DNA of 64,000 nt from Bradyrhizobium macuxiense (GCF_007993935.1 NZ_VITY01000002.1:434001-498000), one strand, 5' to 3'; shown: positions 1 through 8,389, counted from the stretch's first letter. Numbers and translations are program-made. The notes: generated from the letters alone by a model not told the origin.

Positions 1-210
1 GGCATGCCTCAACGCATAGCGCGTTTTGTCGATTCACGACAATGCGGGGTCTACCCCTTCTCCCCGCGTGCGGGGAGAAGGTCGGGATGAGGGGGACTCT
101 CCGCATACACGGTGAGAGTTGCCCTGGCGGTGACTCCCCCTCACCCGGATTGCTTCGCAATCCGACCTCTCCCCGCAAGCGGGGCGAGGTGAAGAGAGAG
201 CTCACAAGAC
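1..210. other. Left-edge intergenic segment without a gene
   Basis: No credible coding region was found here. The first ~45 bases show no recognisable element. The rest is filled by a long palindromic repeat (see the entry at 50-200) that ends just beyond the stop codon of the minus-strand hydrolase at 211, so it may also serve as that gene's 3' end structure. Confidence 0.6.
50..200. repeat. Palindromic intergenic repeat, family B, copy 1
   Basis: Two outer arms built on CTCCCCGC...GCGGGGAG (about 57-82 and 168-190) enclose text of the type 'GGATTGC TTCGCAATCC' with CTCACCC/GGGTGAG words. The same words recur at 7117-7245 and 33050-33205. It lies in non-coding DNA after a minus-strand gene. 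The function is unknown; such elements can fold as long RNA hairpins. Confidence 0.75.
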
Positions 211-981
211 TCAGCGATTCGGATTCGGATAGACGAGGCTGCGCCAGCCGCTGCGATCGAACGGCGCCCACTCGCCGTCCTTCTGCGCGAGGCGATCCGC
301 GACCGCATACACCACGGCCGGGTGATGGCCCATGCCGCAATGGCTGCTCTCGACCTCGATGCTGTCGGTCATCGACGAGCTCTCTTCGCGGCAGCCCTGC
401 CAGGCGCAGACGCCGTCGGTGCGGCTGAAGATCGCGGTGGTCGGCACCGGCGGCGCGCTGGCGAGCGAGCCGCCGAAACGCTGGTCCTCTTTGTCGGCGC
501 GGCGGCCGCTGGCCATCTCGTAGACGCGCCAGGCGTTGGTCGACTTCGGACCGGCGGCGAACGGGCTGCCGAGCGTGATCACCTGGCGTACGCGCTCCGG
601 CATCATCTTGGCGAGCTGGCGCGCATAGAGGCCGCCGAGGCTCCAGCCGATCAGCGAGACCTTGCGGCCGCTGGTCTCGTTCATCTCCTGCAGCAGATCG
701 ACCATGCCGTCCTGCACGCCGGAGCGAAGCCCGAGGTTCCGGCCCTGGCGCCAGCCGCTGACGGCGTAGCCCTTGCTCTTGAGGAAGTCGCGCAGCGGAC
801 GCGTGGACATGTCGGAGGCAATCAAGCCCGGCAGCACCAGCACCGGATGCCCGTCGCCGCGCGGCGCGAGGCTCAGCAGCGGCAATGCACCAAGGAAGGC
901 ACCGAGCTCGTGAATGGCGCGGCCTTCCAGGAACATCAGCGTCCTGGACGGCGGGCGTAGCGTCTGCACAGCAACGGACAT
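211..981 (-). CDS. Alpha/beta hydrolase, lipase/acyltransferase-like
   Basis: Predicted 256-residue alpha/beta-fold hydrolase. The nucleophile elbow GWSLGG places the catalytic Ser at about residue 114. It follows a stretch (HPVLVLPGLIASD, about 45-57) typical of lipase-like proteins in which the substrate is poorly defined. The frame stays open upstream, but the start at 981 (MSVAVQ) is preferred because the upstream extension is not protein-like. No signal peptide is evident. A clear paralogue lies at 24009-24800, sharing the GWSLGG, ITLGSPFA and SRTDG segments. That paralogue sits in a lipid gene cluster, so a role on lipid or polyester substrates is plausible but not shown. Confidence 0.85.
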   Translation of the reverse strand: MSVAVQTLRPPSRTLMFLEGRAIHELGAFLGALPLLSLAPRGDGHPVLVLPGLIASDMSTRPLRDFLKSKGYAVSGWRQGRNLGLRSGVQDGMVDLLQEMNETSGRKVSLIGWSLGGLYARQLAKMMPERVRQVITLGSPFAAGPKSTNAWRVYEMASGRRADKEDQRFGGSLASAPPVPTTAIFSRTDGVCAWQGCREESSSMTDSIEVESSHCGMGHHPAVVYAVADRLAQKDGEWAPFDRSGWRSLVYPNPNR

Positions 982-1184
982 TTCAACTCCTCTTCGGACG
1001 GCCCCTGACGTCTCGGCGGCCGGCAATGGAATCAACGGGAATAGGTCAACGGAGTTGACGCAAACCCGGCGGAATCGTTCCGCAACGCAACAATCAGTCT
1101 TGAAAAGCTAGGGAACCGGATACTTTGGTGCAAGCGGGCCAGATCACACTTGCCACAACTATTGTGACGTCCGTGCCCAATCGG

Positions 1185-2468
1185 TCACAGCAGCCGCAGC
1201 ACATATTCCAGCGTGTAAAGCGCGAGGCCGGCAAGCCCGCCGATCAGCGAGCCGTTGAAGCGGATGTATTGCAGGTCCTTGCCGACATTGACCTCGATCA
1301 GCTGTAGCAGTTGCTCCATGTCCCAGCTTTTCATCTGGTCGGCGATGAAGCTCGAGACGCCGCTCTTCTGCTCGGCGACGACGGTGCGCAGGATCGCGAC
1401 CAGGCCCTGGTTGATCTCGCCGCGCAACTCGGCATCGCCGTGCAGCGCGTCGCCGGCCTCGACGAACATTCGGGCCAGCTGATGCTGCAGCACCTGCGAC
1501 TCGCCCGAGGCGCTGCGCTCGATGAAGTCCTTGACGTTGGCCCAGATCGTGCGGCCGAGATTGGCAAGCTCCGGCCGCGCCATCAGATCGCGCTTGAGAC
1601 CGTCGATGCGATCGGCGAATGCCTTGTCGCTGCCGAGCCGGTCGACGAACGACAGCAGCATGCGGTCGAACTCGCCGCGGAACGGATGCTGCGGATCGTT
1701 GCGCACTTCCTCGAAGAATTTCGTGGCCGAGGCGATGATCCTGTTCACCACGAATTTGTCGGCGCGGTAGAGTCTCAGCAGCGTCGGCATCTCCGCGCGG
1801 ACCTTGTCGCGGATCACGGTCATGGTCTCCTGCTGCGTCAGCGTCTGGTGCAGCACGCGCAGAATGTCGTCGAGCAGGCCGCCATGCTTGCCCTCCTGCA
1901 CGAAGCCGCGCAACGCGCCGGCCGCGAGCGGCGCGAGATCGATCGCGAGCACCTGCGTCGTGATGCGGCGGCTGATGAACTGCATCAACCCCGAGCTCTC
2001 GGTCGCCGCGAACGCTTCGGGCAGCATCCGCAGCACGAAGCGGGCGAGATCCTCGGACCGCTTGCGGTCGCGCAGCCAGTCGGCGATGAACGAACCGAAA
2101 TCGATCTCGCGCAGCTTGGCCTCGACCGGCCCGGATTCCAGAAAATTGTTCTCGATGAACTCGCCGAGCTTCTCGGCGATGCGTTCCTGGTTGCTCTGGA
2201 TGATCGCGGTGTGCGGGATCGGCAAGCCCAGCGGCCGCTTGAACAGCGCGACGACGGCATACCAGTCGGCCAGCCCGCCGATGGTCGCGGCCTCGGCGAA
2301 TGCCGCGATGAAGCCGAACACGGGATGCACCGGCAGCAGCGCCTTCGCTGCGATGAAGATGATGAGGGTTGCCGCCAGCACACTGGTGGCCAGCCATTTC
2401 ACGCGCCGCAGCTCGGCGGCACGTTCGGCATCGACGGGCGTTGCGATGAGGGCTGCGGGAAGGGTCAT
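1185..2468 (-). CDS. DUF445 family membrane protein
   Basis: Predicted 427-residue protein of the DUF445 family. A hydrophobic segment near residues 25-45 and a second with the family-typical GGLADWYAVVALF stretch (about 65-80) form an N-terminal membrane anchor. A long, charged, helical middle part follows, and a last hydrophobic stretch containing GGLAGLALYTLEY lies at the C terminus. That anchor-stalk-anchor layout is characteristic of the family, whose biochemical role is not established. The start at 2468 (MTLPAAL) is preferred over one 11 codons upstream, whose leader looks non-coding. It appears monocistronic; a palindromic repeat begins 37 bases upstream of the start. Confidence 0.85.
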   Translation of the reverse strand: MTLPAALIATPVDAERAAELRRVKWLATSVLAATLIIFIAAKALLPVHPVFGFIAAFAEAATIGGLADWYAVVALFKRPLGLPIPHTAIIQSNQERIAEKLGEFIENNFLESGPVEAKLREIDFGSFIADWLRDRKRSEDLARFVLRMLPEAFAATESSGLMQFISRRITTQVLAIDLAPLAAGALRGFVQEGKHGGLLDDILRVLHQTLTQQETMTVIRDKVRAEMPTLLRLYRADKFVVNRIIASATKFFEEVRNDPQHPFRGEFDRMLLSFVDRLGSDKAFADRIDGLKRDLMARPELANLGRTIWANVKDFIERSASGESQVLQHQLARMFVEAGDALHGDAELRGEINQGLVAILRTVVAEQKSGVSSFIADQMKSWDMEQLLQLIEVNVGKDLQYIRFNGSLIGGLAGLALYTLEYVLRLL

Positions 2469-2504
2469 GGGATCGAGGAGGCTCTCGCACTGGCCGCACA
2501 CTAG

Positions 2505-2591
2505 CCGTCATTGCGAGCGAAGCGAAGCAATCCATTTCGTCGCTTGCGGAGAAATGGATTGCTTCGTCGCTATCGCTCCTCGCAATGACGG
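2505..2591. repeat. Palindromic intergenic repeat, family A, copy 1
   Basis: The outer arms are CCGTCATTGCGAG and its complement CTCGCAATGACGG. The inner arms GAAGCAATCCAT and ATGGATTGCTTC make the whole element a near-perfect ~87-base palindrome. Further copies are at 21293-21380, 39583-39703 and 60341-60425. It sits between the DUF445 gene start and the phasin terminator. Confidence 0.85.
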
Positions 2592-2627
2592 CAGCTGCGA
2601 CATCGACGATGTATGAGAAGCACAACC

Positions 2628-2659
2628 AAAAAAGAAGGCCCGCGAAATGGCGGGCCTTC
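2628..2659 (-). terminator. Intrinsic terminator of the phasin gene
   Basis: A perfect 10-base-pair stem (GAAGGCCCGC at 2634-2643 with GCGGGCCTTC at 2650-2659) and a 6-base loop is followed, on the minus strand, by six T residues (2633-2628). It lies 31 bases beyond the phasin stop codon, which is the classic rho-independent layout. It is the clearest terminator in the window. Confidence 0.9.
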
Positions 2660-2689
2660 GAAAAGGGCAGTCGGTCAGTGCAAGCGCGA

Positions 2690-3166
2690 TCAGGCGGTCT
2701 TGCCGTAGACCTTGGCGAAGTTGTCCTGCGCGGTCTTCGCACCGTCGGTGACGAGCTTGCCGAGATACTCGGTGGTCGCCTTCGCCCGCGAGACGAACAG
2801 TTCGCCGCGCGCACGGACCATGTCCGACTGGATCTGGGCAGCTTCGCTCAGCGACTTGGCGGAAGCGAGCTTGTCGATGCCGGCGAAGAACGCCTCGGCG
2901 TCCTGGTAGATCGCCTGCTGGATGTTGCGGCTGATCTTGGCGGCTTCGGTCACCGAACCGGCAACGGCGGTCTCGATCACGTTGGTCACCTTCTCGGAGC
3001 CGGCATACGCGTCGGCGGCGCGGGTCTTGGCGGCCTCGGCCTGCTTCTTCACGAACTCACGGGCGGCTTCCGGAACTTCCAGGTTCTGGAGCTTGGTGAA
3101 CGCCTCGGTGACGGGCGCGAAGGCTTCCTTGACGCTGTTCAGCACGGAATTGGTTTCGGTGGTCAT
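2690..3166 (-). CDS. Phasin family protein (PHA granule-associated)
   Basis: A 158-residue Ala-rich, almost entirely alpha-helical protein with no Cys or Trp and no signal peptide, matching Phasin family proteins that coat polyhydroxyalkanoate granules. Typical features are the N-terminal FTKLQNLEVPEAAREFVKK-like stretch (about 24-42) and the regularly spaced Ala, Lys and Asp residues of amphipathic helices. GGAGAG lies just upstream of the ATG. The nearby PhaC/PhaE-like genes (3941-5403) support the role. A 16-base perfect palindrome (3259-3274) in its upstream region may be an operator, and a strong terminator follows. Confidence 0.85.
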   Translation of the reverse strand: MTTETNSVLNSVKEAFAPVTEAFTKLQNLEVPEAAREFVKKQAEAAKTRAADAYAGSEKVTNVIETAVAGSVTEAAKISRNIQQAIYQDAEAFFAGIDKLASAKSLSEAAQIQSDMVRARGELFVSRAKATTEYLGKLVTDGAKTAQDNFAKVYGKTA

Positions 3167-3258
3167 TGGGGTCTCTCCATCCTCAGGTTTGAGCTATGGG
3201 CTCACCCCGTCCGGATTGGCCCGGGGCAACGGTGTTATGACACACCCCATGGTGCGCC

Positions 3259-3274
3259 GCAACATCGATGTTGC
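3259..3274. promoter_or_regulatory. Perfect palindrome upstream of phasin gene, candidate PhaR operator
   Basis: GCAACATCGATGTTGC is a perfect 16-base palindrome flanked by further TGC/GCA words, 93 bases upstream of the phasin start. PhaR-type regulators of phasin genes are known to bind TGC-rich sites. Assignment to PhaR is inference, since no phaR gene is in the window. Confidence 0.4.
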
Positions 3275-3347
3275 AGCGCGACATCACGAACTCGTGAACA
3301 GCATGAATAACCGGCAGATTGCCTGCGGAACCGGCAGTTAGAGGTAT

Positions 3348-3944
3348 TCAGCCACCACCGACCGCCCCGGGTAGCCCATAGGCCTCCATCTGCGCCCGAA
3401 CCTGCGCCACATTGTGCCCAAGCACGACGATGTCGTGGGTCTTGCCCTCGACGTCCCGGACATGGTCGCGCAACAGGGCCTCCGCCTTGAAGCCGAGGCT
3501 TTCGAACAGCGCGATCGCCGCCCGCTGGTCGACGGTCATCTGGACCGAGAACTTCTCCAGCCCGGCGCCAAGGGCAATAGCGAAGGTCTCCTGCGACAAG
3601 GCCCGGCCGACGCCCTGCCCGCGCACGTCGAGCGAGACCACCATCCGGATCTCGCCGACATGCGGCGACCAGGAGTGCGGATCGCGCACCAGGGTGCCGC
3701 AGCCGACCACCGTGCCGTCCTTGACCGCGAGCAGGCTCGTGATGTCGCCGCGCTCGATCTCGTTGATCCAGGCCGACAGCACCTTCGGCTGGCTGATGTT
3801 GCGCGGCAGGAACAGCAGATCATGCGTCGGCAGTTTCTGTGCGAAGGCCAGCACCGCGGCCTCGTCGGCCCGCTTCATCAGCCTGAACTCGATGTCGCCG
3901 GCCTCGGTCTTGACGTGGCGCGGATAGGAACGTTGTTCGGTCAT
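3348..3944 (-). CDS. GNAT family N-acetyltransferase
   Basis: A 198-residue acetyltransferase of the GNAT superfamily. The acetyl-CoA binding motif A is visible as VRGQGVGRALS (about residues 117-127), preceded by the beta-strand segment GEIRMVVSLD. The C-terminal half keeps ALFESLGFKAEA, the usual motif B region. The acceptor substrate cannot be deduced. The start at 3944 (MTEQRS) overlaps the PhaC stop as ATGA, so the two are translationally coupled; a start 13 codons upstream would run deep into phaC. Its place as third gene after the PHA synthase genes is intriguing, but a role in polyester metabolism is only suggested by linkage. Confidence 0.85.
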   Translation of the reverse strand: MTEQRSYPRHVKTEAGDIEFRLMKRADEAAVLAFAQKLPTHDLLFLPRNISQPKVLSAWINEIERGDITSLLAVKDGTVVGCGTLVRDPHSWSPHVGEIRMVVSLDVRGQGVGRALSQETFAIALGAGLEKFSVQMTVDQRAAIALFESLGFKAEALLRDHVRDVEGKTHDIVVLGHNVAQVRAQMEAYGLPGAVGGG

Positions 3945-5023
3945 GTCGATCTCTTGCCCAACCAGGAGTCCAGTTTCGGCCACAGCCGCTTGATTGCATT
4001 GGCGCCGGCGACCAGCGAGACGTGACCGCCTTTCAGCATCACCTCTTCCTTGTCCTCGGAGCCGATCTTGGTGATGAGGTGCTTTGCCGCGTCATACGGC
4101 ACGATGTGGTCGTGCTCGGCGACCGCATGCAGGATCGGCACCTTGATGTCGGCAAGCTTGGCCTCGCGGCCGCCGACCGTCATGGTGTCGTTGTAGAGCT
4201 TGTTGTCCCACATCAGGTCTTTGGTGATGGCGCGGAAATACTCGCCCGCCAGCGGCAGCGTGTCGGTCGCCCAGCGGTCGAACATCCGGTACGATTTGAC
4301 GAACTCGTCGTTCCAGATGTTGTCCCAGAGCTGGATCTGGCCGACGACGCGCGCAGCCGGCCGCAGCATGTCGAACGATTGCAGGATCAGCTCGGGCGGC
4401 ATGTTGCCGGTGCTGTCGATCAGGCGGTCGACATCGAAATAACGGCGGTCGGCGAAATTCGAGAACAGCTTCATCTCGCGGAAATCGATCGGCGTGGTGA
4501 AGCAAATCAAATTCTTCATCGGCCCGTCGTTGAAGATCGAGCCATAGAGCAGCGACAATACGCCGCCGAAGCAATAGCCGATCACCGAGACGTCCTTCTC
4601 GCCGGAATCCTGCTGCACGCGGCGAACCGATTCCGGGATGAAGTCGAGGACGTAGTCCTCCATGCGCAGCGACTTCTCCTCGGGCTTCGGCGCGGTCCAG
4701 TCCAGCATGTAGACGTCGAAGCCGCGCTTGAGCAGGAATTCGATGAAGCTCTGCCCCGGCACCAGGTCGAGGATGTAGCCGCGGTTGGTGGTCGCCATCA
4801 CGATCAGCACCGGCACGCGATAGACTTCGTCGGACAGCGGCCGGTAGTGATAGAGGTTCATGGTGCCGCGTGAATACAGCACGTCCTTCGGTGTCCCGCC
4901 GAGCGAGGGACCGGAGCTCGAGAAATACTCGACGCCCTTGATGCTGCGCTGGATCGCGCGCTGCACCTCGGACTGGACCCGCTCGGAGATCGAGGCGAAA
5001 TCAAACGGGGTGGGAGCATTCAT
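3941..5023 (-). CDS. phaC: Poly(3-hydroxyalkanoate) synthase, class III-like PhaC subunit
   Basis: A 360-residue PHA synthase catalytic subunit that polymerises (R)-3-hydroxyacyl-CoA into storage polyester at the granule surface. The lipase-like box is GYCFGG with catalytic Cys151. The remaining triad residues are Asp305 (AEHDHIVP) and His334 (KGGHVSL). The length of ~360 residues fits the class III/IV synthases rather than class I (~590), and these need a second subunit. That partner is probably the short PhaE-like gene immediately upstream (ATGA overlap at 5020-5023). The GNAT gene overlaps downstream. The phasin gene just beyond completes a PHA locus. Confidence 0.93.
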   Translation of the reverse strand: MNAPTPFDFASISERVQSEVQRAIQRSIKGVEYFSSSGPSLGGTPKDVLYSRGTMNLYHYRPLSDEVYRVPVLIVMATTNRGYILDLVPGQSFIEFLLKRGFDVYMLDWTAPKPEEKSLRMEDYVLDFIPESVRRVQQDSGEKDVSVIGYCFGGVLSLLYGSIFNDGPMKNLICFTTPIDFREMKLFSNFADRRYFDVDRLIDSTGNMPPELILQSFDMLRPAARVVGQIQLWDNIWNDEFVKSYRMFDRWATDTLPLAGEYFRAITKDLMWDNKLYNDTMTVGGREAKLADIKVPILHAVAEHDHIVPYDAAKHLITKIGSEDKEEVMLKGGHVSLVAGANAIKRLWPKLDSWLGKRST

Positions 5024-5403
5024 TTGCTGTCTCCCTCCGATGGCGGGCGCCTGGTGCGCGGCGGCCGTGGCGTTGCGCCGTGGCCGTCGTCCGGCGCCAG
5101 CGAATTGTGATGCACCTGCTGCAGCAGCGTCTTGATCTCGTTGAGCTGGTTCTCCATCGACTGCAGGCGTTCAGCCATGCCGACCAGCTGGGCACGGCTC
5201 GGCAGGTTCATCGCCAGCAGATATTTCTCCATCATCTCGCCGAGCTGCTTCTGCGCGCCGGCCGCGGCGCCGCCCGCCTGGTTCATCACCTTGGAAAATT
5301 CCGGCGAGCTCATCAGCTGGTTGCCGAAGGAGTTGAACCCCTTCTCCATCTCGCCAATCATCGCCTGCCAGATCGCGGCAGGGTCGTTGCCCTTGTCGGC
5401 CAT
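5020..5403 (-). CDS. Short PhaE-like PHA synthase partner subunit
   Basis: A 127-residue protein. Its N-terminal part (AIWQAMIGEMEKGF) and central helices (GEMMEKYLLAMNLPSR, then LQSMENQLNEIKTLLQQ, a predicted coiled coil at ~75-100) resemble the C-terminal region of PhaE/PhaR-type synthase partner subunits. A basic, Pro-rich tail follows. It is far shorter than classical PhaE (~350 residues). The start at 5403 is favoured over a GTG at 5418 because GGAGGAGGG lies 5-12 bases upstream of the ATG. It overlaps phaC by four bases, so the two are made together. The subunit assignment rests mainly on position and helix pattern. Confidence 0.7.
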   Translation of the reverse strand: MADKGNDPAAIWQAMIGEMEKGFNSFGNQLMSSPEFSKVMNQAGGAAAGAQKQLGEMMEKYLLAMNLPSRAQLVGMAERLQSMENQLNEIKTLLQQVHHNSLAPDDGHGATPRPPRTRRPPSEGDSK

Positions 5404-5459
5404 GTGGCCCTCCTCCACAGCAATCTCGAGCGCTTGTCGCGCTTCGGTTTGTTCGTGCC

Positions 5460-5488
5460 ATACGACACTGTTGCCATTGATCGGTCAA
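5460..5488 (-). promoter_or_regulatory. Candidate sigma-70-type promoter of the PHA synthase genes
   Basis: On the minus strand TTGACC (5488-5483) and TCGTAT (5465-5460) are separated by exactly 17 bases. They lie about 57 bases upstream of the PhaE-like start. The -35 match is good and the -10 match is weak, so this is a candidate only. Confidence 0.35.
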
Positions 5489-5584
5489 CTGCGCGACGCG
5501 CCCAGCGACGTCGAAGCTCTTCTGCGCTGCGTCAATCCATGGCAGCATGCAGGTTCCTGACTACGAATCCAGGAGAGGACGCCC

Positions 5585-6505
5585 GTGACCACGCCCGCCC
5601 ATCAGTTGCCGCAAATAACCCGCGCGAACGGCATAGACATCTGCTACGAGATATTTGGCGATGCGAATGCGGAGCCGCTGCTGCTGATCATGGGCCTCGG
5701 CGCCCAGATGATCCATTGGGACGACGAGTTCTGCCGCCGGCTCGCCGCGCGCAGTTTTCGCGTGATCCGGTTCGACAACAGGGATATCGGCAAGTCTTCC
5801 CGCATGAGCGGCGGCAAGCGGCTGACTGCCCTCGAGCTCATCAAGCTGCGCTTCCTGAAGATTCCTGTGGCAGCGCCCTACCGGCTGGCCGACATGGCGC
5901 GGGACACGATCGGATTGATGGACGCGCTTGGCATCCGCACGGCGCATCTGGTCGGCGCCTCGATGGGCGGCATGATCGCACAGGAGGTGGCGATCACCTT
6001 TCCCGAGCGCGTCCACTCGTTGACCTCGATCATGTCGACCACCGGCAATCCGAAGATCCCGGGACCGACCCGCGAGGCGACCGCGGTGCTGATGGCGCCG
6101 CCGCCGAAGAGCAAGGAAGAGTATTTTGTCCGCTACGGGCAGACCTGGAAGGTGTTGCGCAACGGCTCGTTCCCTGAGGATGAGGCGCTCGATCCCGAAC
6201 GCGCGCGGCGCACCTTTGAGCGTGGCCTCAATCCGGAGGGCGTCGGCCGCCAGCTGCGCGCCATCCTCGCCTCCGGCAGCCGCAAGGAGCGGCTGCGCAG
6301 CGTCAAGGCGCCGACGCTGGTGATCCACGGCACCATCGATCCGCTGGTGCATCCCGAGGGCGGCAGGGACACCGCAGCCTCGATCCCCGGCGCGAAGCTT
6401 CTGATGATCGAGGGCATGGGCCATGCGCTGCCGATCCCGATGTGGCCCGAGATCATCGACGCCATCGACAAGCACGCGCACGGGGCGGCGGCGAAGGCGG
6501 CATAA
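5585..6505 (+). CDS. Alpha/beta hydrolase
   Basis: A 306-residue soluble alpha/beta hydrolase. The predicted triad is Ser126 in GASMGG, Asp252 in HGTIDPLVHP and His280 in EGMGHALP; the oxyanion region is MGLGAQMIHW (about 36-45). The cap between residues 155 and 235 is helical. The family includes esterases, lactonases and dehalogenase-like enzymes, and the substrate is not predictable here. It is divergent from the PHA synthase genes, with a 181-base shared upstream region that could hold promoters for both. No signal peptide is present. Confidence 0.88.
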   Translation: MTTPAHQLPQITRANGIDICYEIFGDANAEPLLLIMGLGAQMIHWDDEFCRRLAARSFRVIRFDNRDIGKSSRMSGGKRLTALELIKLRFLKIPVAAPYRLADMARDTIGLMDALGIRTAHLVGASMGGMIAQEVAITFPERVHSLTSIMSTTGNPKIPGPTREATAVLMAPPPKSKEEYFVRYGQTWKVLRNGSFPEDEALDPERARRTFERGLNPEGVGRQLRAILASGSRKERLRSVKAPTLVIHGTIDPLVHPEGGRDTAASIPGAKLLMIEGMGHALPIPMWPEIIDAIDKHAHGAAAKAA

Positions 6506-6610
6506 AGCCGGTATCTGCGGGTAACCATGTGAGCCAGGAGTGCGTTCTTCCGGGCGCGGCATGGACACTGTAGAGAGCGCTATCCATCGCTCAGCCTCGG
6601 GAGCCACCAG

Positions 6611-7075
6611 ATGAAGACCCTTCTCCGGCCACGGACAGCCGTCGCCGCTCTCCTCCTCGCGCTTGCGTCTTCGTCGGCGATGGCCGCACCCAGCGAGGCG
6701 CAGCAGGAAGCCAACCGCAAGGCGGTGCTCACCTTCTACGACAAGGGGCTGAATCAGAAGGATGCTGATGCTGCGCTCGCCTATGTCGGCAACCGCTATG
6801 TGCAGCACAATCCCGGTGCGGCCGACGGCCCCGAAGGTTTCCGCAAATTCATCGGCTTCCTGCGCGAGAAGTTTCCGAACTCGCACAGCGAGATCAAGCG
6901 TTCGTTCGTCGACGGCGACTACGTGATCCTGCACGTCCACGCCGTGCGCGAGCCCGGCACCCGCGGCAATGCGATCGTCGACATCTTCAAGCTCGAGGAC
7001 GGCAAGATCGTCGAGCATTGGGACGTGGTGCAACCGATCCCGGAAAATCCGGCGAACAACAACACGATGTTCTAA
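6611..7075 (+). CDS. Secreted SnoaL-like (NTF2-fold) protein
   Basis: A 154-residue protein with a signal peptide (positively charged start, Ala/Leu-rich core at 11-22, probable cleavage after SAMA near residue 26). The mature part has the SnoaL-like NTF2-fold pattern: an N-terminal helix with FYDKGLNQKD, then YVQHNPGAADGPEGF, and a C-terminal strand IVEHWDVVQPIPENP. Related proteins are annotated as predicted SnoaL-like polyketide cyclases, often periplasmic and of unknown substrate. It starts 105 bases after the hydrolase in the same direction, so co-transcription is possible. Confidence 0.85.
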   Translation: MKTLLRPRTAVAALLLALASSSAMAAPSEAQQEANRKAVLTFYDKGLNQKDADAALAYVGNRYVQHNPGAADGPEGFRKFIGFLREKFPNSHSEIKRSFVDGDYVILHVHAVREPGTRGNAIVDIFKLEDGKIVEHWDVVQPIPENPANNNTMF

Positions 7076-7116
7076 TCTGTTGCTGCCGGATATGAATCGG
7101 CCTCGCGCGGTCTCGG

Positions 7117-7245
7117 TTCACCTCTCCCCGTCGGGGAGAGGTCGGATTGCGAACCAATCCGGGTGAGGGCTCTTGCTCTCTCGATCCACCGGGACCCCTC
7201 ACCCAATTTGCTGCGCAAATCGACCTCTCCCAAAGGGAGAGGTCA
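7117..7245. repeat. Palindromic intergenic repeat, family B, copy 2
   Basis: The CTCTCCCCGTCGGGGAGAG arm (about 7122-7140) is followed by GGATTGCG...CAATCCGGGTGAGGG and, after an asymmetric centre, CCTCACCCAATTTG...CAAATCGACCTCTCCC...GGGAGAGGT. It lies between convergent genes (plus-strand SnoaL-like gene, minus-strand LivM gene) and may act as a bidirectional 3' end structure. Confidence 0.75.
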
Positions 7246-7285
7246 ACTTTCGACGCCGTTCCGGCTCAGCCAATCTCATCAGGCT

Positions 7286-8389
7286 TTAGCTCGTGCCGGA
7301 AGTTCGGCCGAGCCAGCGCTGGGTCGGGAACAGCTGCCATTGCCAGCGGCGGGCCGCCGCGCCCCACACGCCTCGCGGCATGAACAGCATGATCAGGATG
7401 GCGAGCGTGCCGAGCACGACGAGATAGAGGCTGCCATACTGGGCAAGATATGTGACGAGCCCCCAGAGCAGGAGCACGCCGACCATCGGGCCTTCGATGG
7501 TGCGCACGCCGCCGATCACGACGATGAAGATCACATAGGCAGTCCAGTCGGTGACGCTGAAGGCGGCGTCGGGCGAGATGCGCGCCTTCTGCAGATAGAC
7601 CACCGCGCCGACCATGCCGGTGGCGAAGGCAACCGCGATCCACAGCAGGTGGCGAATCCGCGCGGTGCGGACGCCGACGCTGCGCGCCGCCGCCGCATTG
7701 TCACGGCTGGCCGCCAGCGCCAGGCCGTGGCGCGAGCGGATGAAAGCGTAGATGCCGAGCGTGACCAGCACGGCGAGCAGCAGCGCCAGCCAGTAGACCA
7801 GCACGTCGCGCGCCGCCGCCGGGCGCAAGCCGAGCAGCGCCTGCACCGTCTTCAGCCCGAACATCTGCGACAGCTCGGCGGGCGAAATCGACATCCCGGT
7901 GCCGCCGCCGAGCGACTTGAACTGGGCGCAGATCAGCCGCAACGCTTCGGCGGCGACCCAGCTGCCGATCGCAAAATACGGCCCCTCCAGCCGGAACAGC
8001 AGCGGCCCGAGCAGCGCCGCGATCAGTGCCGCGAACAGACCGGCCAGCGGGATCGCCGCAACGGGATCGAGCCCGGCCATCACGATGCCGGCGAACAGTG
8101 CATAGGCACCGAGCCCGACAAACGCCTGCTGCCCGACCGACACCAGCCCGCCCCACCCGGCCAGCACGTTCCAGAGCTGCGCCAACGTCAGCATGGTGAG
8201 GACGAAGATCAGGTCCTGGATCAGGTTGCGCGATGCGATCGCCGGCAACGCGGCAAGCGCCACCACCAGCACGATGCCGGCCACAGCCGCGATGCGCGAC
8301 AGGCGCGTGCCGACCCGGATTTGCCACACCGGCACACCTGCCGGGCACTCCTCCCGGCTTGCCGGGACCGCGATGCTCTCGACGCTCAT
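7286..8389 (-). CDS. livM: Branched-chain-type ABC transporter permease (LivM)
   Basis: A 367-residue inner-membrane permease of the LivM family with about nine to ten hydrophobic segments. It contains the family-typical QAFVGLGAYALFAG region near residue 95 and a cytoplasmic loop SRDNAAAARSVGV (about 225-237) that contacts the ATPases. The C terminus ends in LFMPRGVWGAA-type sequence, also usual for LivM. The start at 8389 overlaps the LivH stop by ATGA. It is the last gene of the aromatic-compound operon. The substrate is inferred from the neighbouring hydroxyquinol pathway genes and is unlikely to be an amino acid. Confidence 0.9.
   Translation of the reverse strand: MSVESIAVPASREECPAGVPVWQIRVGTRLSRIAAVAGIVLVVALAALPAIASRNLIQDLIFVLTMLTLAQLWNVLAGWGGLVSVGQQAFVGLGAYALFAGIVMAGLDPVAAIPLAGLFAALIAALLGPLLFRLEGPYFAIGSWVAAEALRLICAQFKSLGGGTGMSISPAELSQMFGLKTVQALLGLRPAAARDVLVYWLALLLAVLVTLGIYAFIRSRHGLALAASRDNAAAARSVGVRTARIRHLLWIAVAFATGMVGAVVYLQKARISPDAAFSVTDWTAYVIFIVVIGGVRTIEGPMVGVLLLWGLVTYLAQYGSLYLVVLGTLAILIMLFMPRGVWGAAARRWQWQLFPTQRWLGRTSGTS

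Noticed and set aside
42..428. A short plus-strand frame over the left-edge repeat
   Set aside because: It is made of repeat DNA followed by the antisense of the hydrolase gene, with an Arg-rich low-complexity translation.
5561..7033. A 490-codon minus-strand frame opposite the alpha/beta hydrolase and SnoaL-like genes
   Set aside because: It spans two well-supported plus-strand genes and the gap between them. Composition is that of a shadow frame.
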